A stretch of DNA of 21,142 bases from JBPEXY01 sp052031065. GTDB taxonomy: Bacteria; Pseudomonadota; Gammaproteobacteria; Immundisolibacterales; Immundisolibacteraceae. Made by a program: the position numbers and the translations under genes. The stretch spans positions 1-21,142 of the forward strand of contig JBPEXY010000230.1 in NCBI GenBank assembly GCA_052031065.1, written 5' to 3'. Numbering within the stretch: position 1 is the first letter of the stretch; every line of letters begins with the position of its first letter. Below the pieces are notes generated by a model, which did no database searches, was not told the DNA's origin, and worked only from the letters and a program-made list of their open reading frames with translations. Positions 7,320 to 13,444 of the stretch are shown here, piece by piece.

Positions 7320-8687
7320 CTAATGCCGTTTTGAGTCCCCCCCGAGACGCATTCCCAGAGCCAGCAGAGAGCAGATCAGAAACGCACTGCCATAGAACAG
7401 AAATCCAAAACGATAACGCATCACTGGCTCGACATCTGTCTGCGCCAGCAGCAGGCCGAGAAAGGCGATCCCGCAAATACTGCCCAGGTAACGCATCACA
7501 CTCAGCGCACCGGAGGCCATACCCGCGTCTTTTTCTTCAACTGCACTCAGCACAGTCGCCTGGGCCGGTCCTGTATTCAGCCCCAGACCGGCACCAACCA
7601 TAAACAGCCAGGGCGCTATCGGCAACAGCATTGCCCATGAGTGAGCGGTTGCCAGACCGGCCATGCCGACCAGTGACGTAAGTGACCCCGATAGCGCTAC
7701 CCAGCGGTTGCTGAAGCGGCTGGCGAGTCTACCGCCGAGAGGCGAGCAGATAGCCATGCCGGCAGTGGTGACCAACATCATTAAACCAACCTGGTCTGCG
7801 GGGGTGGCGTAGATTTCCTCCAGCAGGTAGGGCATTTGAAACAGCACACCGTACATACCAAAGTTCTGTACCGCGATAACCAGGATGGCGCAGGTAAAAG
7901 GCCGCACTTTGAACAGCCTCACCTCCAGTACCGGCTCTAGCTGCCGCAGTTCCCAGAAGATGAAACCGAAGGCGAGCAGCACACTGGCGGAAAGAAGCAC
8001 TAAGCCACTTGCTGCTGGTAGTCGTATGCCAACTACAAAACTACCCAGTAAGGTGATTAGCAGCAACGAGCCAAACCAGTCAAACAGCGGACCGCCGATT
8101 GGTTGCCGCTGCTCTGGCGGGGGCAGTTGCATTCCTGTCGACAGTAGCGCTGAGATCAGCAGCACCGGCAGGTTGAGCCAGAAGACTGACTGCCAGCCGA
8201 AATGGTGAATCATGAACCCACCCACCGGTGGACCCAGCGCGGCGGAGATGGCCAGGCCACCCGCCAGCATACCGAGGGCCGCAGCACGCTGTTCTGGCGG
8301 AACACTGTTTCTGACTACCGCAATGCTGCACGGCATCAGCAGCGCACTTCCGAGGCCCATGACCGTTCGCGAAACCACCAGTAACGGAATGGTGGGAGCG
8401 AAGCTGCCAATCAGTGCGCCAACCAGAAACATTAGCCAGCCTGCTTTTAACAGACGACCGTGTCCCCAGAGGTCACCCAGCTTTCCCGCAGGGCTCAGAA
8501 ATAGCACCGAAACCAGCAGGTAACTGACGATCAGCCACTGCGACAGCAGACTGTCATTGGCACCAAAGTGAGTGCCGATGGCCGGCAGCGCGACGGCAAT
8601 GGTGGTGGAGTTGAGTGGAATCAGCCCCGCCCCCATACCGAGGGCGAGGATGATTCTCAGCTTTGATGCGTCCTTGCGATCATTCAA
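7320..8687 (-). CDS. MFS transporter, DHA2/EmrB-QacA type
   Basis: A 455-residue polytopic membrane protein, hydrophobic throughout, best read as a 14-TM proton-driven major facilitator of the DHA2 group (drug or organic acid efflux, occasionally uptake). Visible family motifs are motif A between TM2 and TM3 (GKLGDLWGHGRLL), the TM4 arginine in SRTVMGLGSALLMP, motif C in TM5 (SAALGPPVGGFM, the antiporter signature) and NTGPAQATVLSAV later on. The start is uncertain: the only in-frame option before TM1 is TTG 8687, with no good Shine-Dalgarno, and the frame is closed by TGA at 8714-8712. It lies 91 bp after the hydrolase in the same direction, so it is probably in the operon. Either export of a toxic intermediate or uptake of substrate would fit the neighbours. 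Confidence 0.88.
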   Translation of the reverse strand: MNDRKDASKLRIILALGMGAGLIPLNSTTIAVALPAIGTHFGANDSLLSQWLIVSYLLVSVLFLSPAGKLGDLWGHGRLLKAGWLMFLVGALIGSFAPTIPLLVVSRTVMGLGSALLMPCSIAVVRNSVPPEQRAAALGMLAGGLAISAALGPPVGGFMIHHFGWQSVFWLNLPVLLISALLSTGMQLPPPEQRQPIGGPLFDWFGSLLLITLLGSFVVGIRLPAASGLVLLSASVLLAFGFIFWELRQLEPVLEVRLFKVRPFTCAILVIAVQNFGMYGVLFQMPYLLEEIYATPADQVGLMMLVTTAGMAICSPLGGRLASRFSNRWVALSGSLTSLVGMAGLATAHSWAMLLPIAPWLFMVGAGLGLNTGPAQATVLSAVEEKDAGMASGALSVMRYLGSICGIAFLGLLLAQTDVEPVMRYRFGFLFYGSAFLICSLLALGMRLGGDSKRH

Positions 8688-8778
8688 AACGGGGGTCGAG
8701 GGCCACCAGTTTCACCGGTAGCTGGTGAGTCGCCTCCCCACGCAGTTTGGAATGCGAATTTAGTAAAAACCGAATCCG

Positions 8779-9609
8779 CTATTTACGCAAAAATTCCAGA
8801 CAGGTGCGGTTGAAATCCTCGTTCTGTTCGGCCTGTACCCAGTGGCCGGTTTCGGAATAGACCACCAGCTTGGCGTTGTCACACTCAGCCATGATTTCCA
8901 TGGCTGACTCAACCGGGCAGGCGCGATCATCCCGGCCCCAGAGGACCAGCAGCGGCTTGTTTTTCAGAACGTGCAAGCGGTCGCGCAGGTCGACGATATT
9001 CAGCGTCTGAAACACCTTCGGTGGCTGGCTCAGTGCGACCTCGTAGCGTTCGTTTAGCAGCTCTTCGTCGACCACCGCGGGTGCAAAGGTCAGGTATTCG
9101 AGAAAAGTGCGCAGTTTGTCTTTGGTGAAACCACCTTCCTGCTGCCCCAGCTCTTTCAGCATTGCAATCGCCGGCATTGCCAGATAGCGCTCCATCGGTC
9201 CAATGCCGCCGGGAGCCATCACCGTCAATTTATCTACCCGGTCGGGATGATCCTGGGTGAAGCGGATCGACATCGCGCCACCCATTGAATTACCGACCAG
9301 GTTTACGTTGTCAAACCCTTTTTTATCGATGAAATTGGTCAGCGCCGCCATCAGCGAGTCAAAGTCAAAATTGCCGTCCTCTGGTTTATCGGATAGTCCA
9401 TAGCCGATCGCATCCGGGGCGATTGCGTGATAGCCGGCATCAGCAAAAAAATCGAGATTGGTTTTCCAGTTGGTCCAGCCGCCGCTGCCCTGGCCGCCAC
9501 CGTGGAGAAAAATCAACGGAATACCGCCTTCCCCCCGTTCGTGGTAGTGCATTTTCAGCCCACCGTCCAGCTCCAGAAACTTTCCAACCCTGGCGTGTTT
9601 GTATTCCAT
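8779..9609 (-). CDS. Alpha/beta hydrolase, meta-cleavage-product hydrolase-like
   Basis: A 276-residue alpha/beta-hydrolase with the full catalytic triad in expected places: nucleophile Ser108 in GNSMGG, an Asp at 227 in LVLWGRDDRACPVE and His256 in ETGHWVQAEQ. The oxyanion-loop signature HGGGQGSGGWTNW (from residue 36), the N-S-M-G-G elbow and GHW close to the C-terminus match carbon-carbon bond hydrolases of the BphD/HsaD/TodF type, which cleave vinylogous diketones made by extradiol ring cleavage. No extradiol dioxygenase is in the window, so an ester or other substrate remains possible. Start ATG 9609 is preceded by GGGGAGAG with good spacing. It follows the BASS transporter by 55 bp. Confidence 0.85.
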   Translation of the reverse strand: MEYKHARVGKFLELDGGLKMHYHERGEGGIPLIFLHGGGQGSGGWTNWKTNLDFFADAGYHAIAPDAIGYGLSDKPEDGNFDFDSLMAALTNFIDKKGFDNVNLVGNSMGGAMSIRFTQDHPDRVDKLTVMAPGGIGPMERYLAMPAIAMLKELGQQEGGFTKDKLRTFLEYLTFAPAVVDEELLNERYEVALSQPPKVFQTLNIVDLRDRLHVLKNKPLLVLWGRDDRACPVESAMEIMAECDNAKLVVYSETGHWVQAEQNEDFNRTCLEFLRK

Positions 9610-9664
9610 CTGACTCTCCCCTGTGATTCTAGTGAATAGCTATTGGCTTCAGCGTGAACAGCTC

Positions 9665-10582
9665 CTAATGAGGGCTGTCGCGTAGCCCTAAGGGTAACGC
9701 AGACCCCACATTATGACCCAAAAGCGAAGGATGCCTCCTGATCACACCGACAAATGCAAGCATAACCATGATCATGGTGAATCCATAGATAGTCGGCACC
9801 AGACCAACGTCGGTGCGGCCAAGAAACTGCGGTGCTACCGCCAGGGCGGTCCCGAGGATGGCATTTTGAACCCCGACCTCAACGGTGATGGTGATCACCT
9901 GCGGTGGGGTCAGCCTGGCGAAACGGGCGACCGCCAGGCCAAACACCATGGTTACACAGTTGAGCAGCAGGGCAGGCGGGCCGGCACTGGTGAGTAGCAG
10001 GATTAGATTATCGCGTTCACGAGCGATGATTCCACCAATAGCCACCAGTAGAAACAGTAGCGACAGCACCCTGACAGCGTCGGCAAAGCGGCGAGTCAGT
10101 TCCGGGACCTGGGCGTTCACAATCATCCCCAGGGTCACTGGTATCACCGTAAGCAATGCAATCTGTAGCATGGTTTTTACCACCGGCAGCTGGATCACCT
10201 GGCCTTCACCGAGTAGATAAATCAGCGCCAGATTGAGCAGAACCGGCACCGTGAAAACAGCCAGCAGGCTACTGCAGGCGGTCAGTGTCACCGACAGAGC
10301 GACATCCCCCCGTGCCAGCAGCACAAATAGATTGGAGACTGCGCCGCCGGGGGTAAGTGCAATGAGCATCACCCCAACGGCGTAAATCGGCGGCATCGGA
10401 AACAGTTCGATCAGTAGCAGTGCAATCAACGGAAGCATCACGATCTGACAAATCAGGCCGATTGAAATAGCCTTTGGCTGGATTACCAGCCGGCTGAAAT
10501 CGTGCACCGTTAATCCCATGCCCATGCCAAACATGATCAGGGCGAGGGAGCCGGGAATGATCAGTCCGATAAGTTCCTGCAT
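9665..10582 (-). CDS. Bile acid:sodium symporter (BASS) family transporter
   Basis: A 305-residue membrane protein with about nine to ten hydrophobic segments and the family hallmarks: FGMGMGLTVHDF in TM1, LIALTPGGAVSNLFVLLARGDVALSVTLTACSSLLAVFTVPVLL (discontinuous helix region, glycine and SN pair) and TITVEVGVQNAILGTALA (the E-G-x-Q-N motif, sodium-site region). BASS proteins import organic anions such as bile acids, pantoate or other carboxylates with Na+. I choose ATG 10582, giving MQELIGLIIPGSLAL, over an upstream ATG at 10681 whose extra 33 residues are Arg-rich and unlike the family. A GAGGGGG run lies about 11 nt upstream. It is the first gene of the minus-strand catabolic cluster, so import of the pathway substrate is a natural inference. 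Confidence 0.88.
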   Translation of the reverse strand: MQELIGLIIPGSLALIMFGMGMGLTVHDFSRLVIQPKAISIGLICQIVMLPLIALLLIELFPMPPIYAVGVMLIALTPGGAVSNLFVLLARGDVALSVTLTACSSLLAVFTVPVLLNLALIYLLGEGQVIQLPVVKTMLQIALLTVIPVTLGMIVNAQVPELTRRFADAVRVLSLLFLLVAIGGIIARERDNLILLLTSAGPPALLLNCVTMVFGLAVARFARLTPPQVITITVEVGVQNAILGTALAVAPQFLGRTDVGLVPTIYGFTMIMVMLAFVGVIRRHPSLLGHNVGSALPLGLRDSPH

Positions 10583-10953
10583 GTCGTGCTTGACCCCCTC
10601 TCGTCTCCTCCACTCTCCTCGGACAGTTCGCCGGCACCGACCAGCTGTCGATAAAACCAAAATCAGTGCGTCGAACCGCACCCGAACTGTGCATAAGTCA
10701 GTAGTTTACGCACAAGCCGGCTGGAACCGGATCAAATTGGCAAACCCCAGTGCCAGTTCTACATCTGTTTATTAGGGGGTTATGTAACTATATGTTTTTT
10801 ATAGACTATTATATCTTGTTTAATTTTTGAGCAATCTAAAAGCCAGTCGCCTGAACGCTCGGTCTTGATCTGTTTATGGACTAGATACCCACAGAGTTAT
10901 CCCCAAACTCTGGGGATTAATCTAAATTCCATTAAAGGTCATGAGCTTGCGCG
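10583..10953. other. 371-bp intergenic region, AT-rich, no gene
   Basis: Between the apeB stop and the BASS start I see no credible gene. The stretch 10770-10860 is strongly AT-rich against GC-rich surroundings and contains the minus-strand -10 listed separately. At 10888-10915 an inverted repeat CAGAGTT (10892-10898)/AACTCTG (10906-10912) encloses TTATCCCCA (10897-10905), a one-mismatch DnaA box. A two-mismatch box lies at 10885-10893, another (inverted) at 10911-10919, and GATCTGTTTATGG, resembling an oriC 13-mer, at 10868-10880. The inverted repeat lacks a U-tract and is a poor terminator for apeB. Confidence 0.5.
10808..10834 (-). promoter_or_regulatory. Candidate sigma70 promoter for the BASS-hydrolase-MFS operon
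   Basis: On the minus strand a consensus -10 TATAAT (10813-10808) is preceded by TTGCTC (10834-10829), a partial -35, with a short 15-nt spacer, inside an AT-rich segment. Transcription would start near 10801 and give a leader of about 220 nt before the BASS start codon. The perfect -10 is the main support; spacer length and -35 are weak. Confidence 0.4.
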
Positions 10954-12300
10954 TTAAAGCTGCGTGACAGGATTGTCAAAAAAGTGGTTCATCACCGCAA
11001 TCATCATGCCGTGGTCGGCCGCTCCAGCGCTCTCCCTGGCACTATGCATTGACCACATTGGATTGCCTACATCCACCGACCGAACGCCGAGCGCAGCGGC
11101 GGTGATTGGGCCAATCGTACTGCCGCAGGGCAGGTCGTTGCGGTGCACATAATGCTGTACCGGTACGCCCACCTGCGCACACCAGTCACTGAACAGTGCC
11201 TGCGACACCGCTTCACTGGAGTATCTCTGGCTGGCGTTAATCTTTATGGCAGGCCCGCCGTTTACCTGCACCGGGTGATCGGCGTCGTAAGCTGATGCAA
11301 ATGCCGGGTTCCAGGCGTGAGCCATATCGGCGCTGATCATAAAGCTCTTCGCCAGAGCCTGGTGCAGGCTGGAAGGATTATCCTCCAGCTGCTCGCAGAT
11401 TCGCTTCAGCGTATCGGCGAGAAAGCTGCCAGCGGCTCCCTTGTGACTTTCGCTGCCCACCTCCTCGTGATCAAAAAAACCGCAGAGCTGGGTGTGTGAT
11501 TGAGCGCTACTACGAATAAGCGCAGTAAGTGACGCATCGCATGAGGCAAGATTATCCAGCTGACCGTTGGCAATGAACTCGCCCTGTGGTCCGTAGAACT
11601 GCCCCGGCTGGCTGTCGAATAGCAGGAGTTCCCAGCTGACGATCTCCTGCGCATCGAGCGTTTCTCCATCTTCTCTCAGCTGGTCGGCCAGCAGTTGTCG
11701 AAATTCGTTCTGCAGGGGTAACTCCTCACTTACGGCACCCAGAAGCGGTGGCAGCTGATCCTGGCGGTCGAGGACCAATCCCTTGGTATTCACCTCACGG
11801 TTCATGTGAATGGCGAGGTTTGGAATCCGCGCGATGGGCCGTGGCAGACGTATCAGTCGTGTGGTCAGTCCCTCATTACCCCGCAGCACCAGGCGCCCGG
11901 CCAGCGCCAGGTCGCGGTCGCTGAAAGTGGCCAGAATCGGCCCGCCATAAATCTCTACGCCAAGCCGGGTCAGGCTCTGTTTTCGCTGCAACGGGTTCGG
12001 TTTCACCCTCAGCCCCGGCGAATCGGTATGGGCGCCGATCATGTTGAAGCCGCAGGATGAAGGTTTCTCCTGCCCGAGCCGAAAGGCAATCAGCGAGGAG
12101 CCATCACGGATCAAAAAATAGCCATTACCCGGTTGCAGCGACCAGCGTTCCCGCTCATCCAGCGGTGAAAATCCAGCGTTGGTCAGGCGGCTCACCATCT
12201 CTGCGGTGGCGTGCCAGGGGGTCGGGCTCCTGTCTATAAAACCCAGTAAAGCCTGAGCTTCGGGATAAAGAGTTGCTTCGCGGTTGGTGGTTTGGGACAC
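10954..12300 (-). CDS. apeB: M18 family aminopeptidase (ApeB, aspartyl aminopeptidase type)
   Basis: A cytosolic dizinc aminopeptidase of the M18 family, which removes N-terminal acidic or other residues from peptides. The metal-site and signature segments are all present: GAHTDSPGLRVKP near residue 91, ANGQLDNLASC (metal Asp), FFDHEEVGSESHKGA (catalytic Glu pair), MISADMAHAWNPAF and the C-terminal GNPMWSMHSARESAGAADHGMM (metal His). At 448 residues it is about the usual family length. The start is GTG 12300 (protein SQTTNREATLYPEAQALLGF...). A stop lies eight codons upstream and no ATG occurs before the conserved region, so GTG is the only reasonable choice, although the Shine-Dalgarno is weak. 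It is transcribed divergently from the DUF2797 gene. Confidence 0.93.
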   Translation of the reverse strand: MSQTTNREATLYPEAQALLGFIDRSPTPWHATAEMVSRLTNAGFSPLDERERWSLQPGNGYFLIRDGSSLIAFRLGQEKPSSCGFNMIGAHTDSPGLRVKPNPLQRKQSLTRLGVEIYGGPILATFSDRDLALAGRLVLRGNEGLTTRLIRLPRPIARIPNLAIHMNREVNTKGLVLDRQDQLPPLLGAVSEELPLQNEFRQLLADQLREDGETLDAQEIVSWELLLFDSQPGQFYGPQGEFIANGQLDNLASCDASLTALIRSSAQSHTQLCGFFDHEEVGSESHKGAAGSFLADTLKRICEQLEDNPSSLHQALAKSFMISADMAHAWNPAFASAYDADHPVQVNGGPAIKINASQRYSSEAVSQALFSDWCAQVGVPVQHYVHRNDLPCGSTIGPITAAALGVRSVDVGNPMWSMHSARESAGAADHGMMIAVMNHFFDNPVTQL

Positions 12301-12331
12301 GATGGTTAAGGCTCTATGTTCGGGTTAAATG

Positions 12332-12346
12332 CCAGATAGCATCTGG
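12332..12346. promoter_or_regulatory. 15-bp palindrome in the apeB/DUF2797 divergent promoter region
   Basis: CCAGAT-AGC-ATCTGG is a perfect 6+3+6 dyad, 32-46 nt upstream of the apeB GTG start and about 130 nt before the DUF2797 start. It could be an operator for a dimeric regulator or a small hairpin in the apeB leader. No regulator is identified. A TTTACA (12414-12419) might serve as a -35 for the plus-strand gene, but no matching -10 is seen. Confidence 0.35.
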
Positions 12347-12478
12347 TCGGGATCAGTTTTTCATCATGATAACCAAAACCGGGAGATCACACCGTTCAGT
12401 TCCTCCGGTTCTGTTTACAATTGATCGCAGAGTGTTCATTTCATCGACAGGTCATCCCATCTCCAACAGGTAGTTTTC

Positions 12479-13345
12479 ATGGCATCAGAATCCGACGGTC
12501 TTTCCCGGCCACTCAGTGGCGCGCTGCGCAAGCTGGTCAGCAGTGCCGAGGCAGCTAATGCAGTCGGCCCGGTTGAGTACTGGCTACCGGTGGGGGAGCG
12601 TAAGATCGCGCTGAATCCCCAACTGGGTAAAAAAATAACACTGGTATACGACGGTACTATCAGTTGTATCGGCTGTGGCCGCGCCACTAATAAGAGCTTT
12701 AGCCAGGGTTACTGTTACCCCTGTTTTAAGGGGAAGGCGGCCTGCGATATCTGTATCCTCAAACCCGAACTGTGCCATTTCGATGCCGGCACCTGCCGTG
12801 AGCCGCAGTGGGCGATCGACCACTGCATGCAGCCCCACATCGTCTATCTGGCCAATACTACTGGAGTGAAGGTTGGCATCACTCGCCGAAGCCAGCTACC
12901 AACCCGCTGGATTGACCAGGGGGCAGTTGCCGCTTTGCCGCTCTGGCAGGTGAGTAAGAGGCTGTTTGCTGGTGAAATCGAGGTGGTATTAGCGCAACAT
13001 GTGGCAGATAAAAGTCGCTGGCAACAACTGCTTAAGGGAGCACCGGATCCGATTGACCTGCAAGCGGTAGCGCAGCAGGCGCGTGACTGGGCGGCGCCCG
13101 TGATTCAGCAACTGCGCGACCAACATGGGGCCGATGCGGTGATTGATGCCGAGTTACCCGAGCATGGTTTTGGCTATCCGGTGCGGGAATATCCAACCAA
13201 AATCAAATCGTTCAATTTCGACAAACAGACAGAAGTGGAAGGAGTTCTGCACGGCATTAAGGGTCAGTATCTGCTACTCGACAGTGGGGTAATCAATATC
13301 CGCAAATTCGGTGGTTACCAGGTCACCGTTTCCATTGCCGGTTAG
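12479..13345 (+). CDS. DUF2797 family zinc-ribbon protein of unknown function
   Basis: Function is unknown. The 288-residue protein has a Cys-rich central part: C63/C66 (CIGCG), C79/C82 (CYPC), C89/C92/C99 (CDICILKPELC) and C106, probably binding one or two zinc ions. This is followed by HIVYLANTTGVKVGITRR and PTRWIDQGA (about residues 120-149), which is the DUF2797 signature. That stretch resembles the start of a GIY-YIG nuclease fold (YL...VKVGITR), but I do not see the full set of catalytic residues, so nuclease activity is only a possibility. The C-terminal half is alpha/beta and unremarkable. Start ATG 12479 has AGG at 12468-12470. It precedes pepN by 99 bp in the same direction and may be cotranscribed. 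Confidence 0.85.
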   Translation: MASESDGLSRPLSGALRKLVSSAEAANAVGPVEYWLPVGERKIALNPQLGKKITLVYDGTISCIGCGRATNKSFSQGYCYPCFKGKAACDICILKPELCHFDAGTCREPQWAIDHCMQPHIVYLANTTGVKVGITRRSQLPTRWIDQGAVAALPLWQVSKRLFAGEIEVVLAQHVADKSRWQQLLKGAPDPIDLQAVAQQARDWAAPVIQQLRDQHGADAVIDAELPEHGFGYPVREYPTKIKSFNFDKQTEVEGVLHGIKGQYLLLDSGVINIRKFGGYQVTVSIAG

Positions 13346-13444
13346 CAAGTTGCAAAAACCTGTGACCGTTCCCCAACTCAATTTAATGACCCGGTTTTGA
13401 CTACCCGGCCTTTAGTGACTCAGCGAAACATTCAGGAATCGACC

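Noticed and set aside
8704..8727. CACCAG/CTGGTG stem between the hydrolase and MFS genes as a terminator
   Set aside because: Only 6 bp with a 12-nt loop and no U-tract; the gap is short and both genes likely share one transcript.
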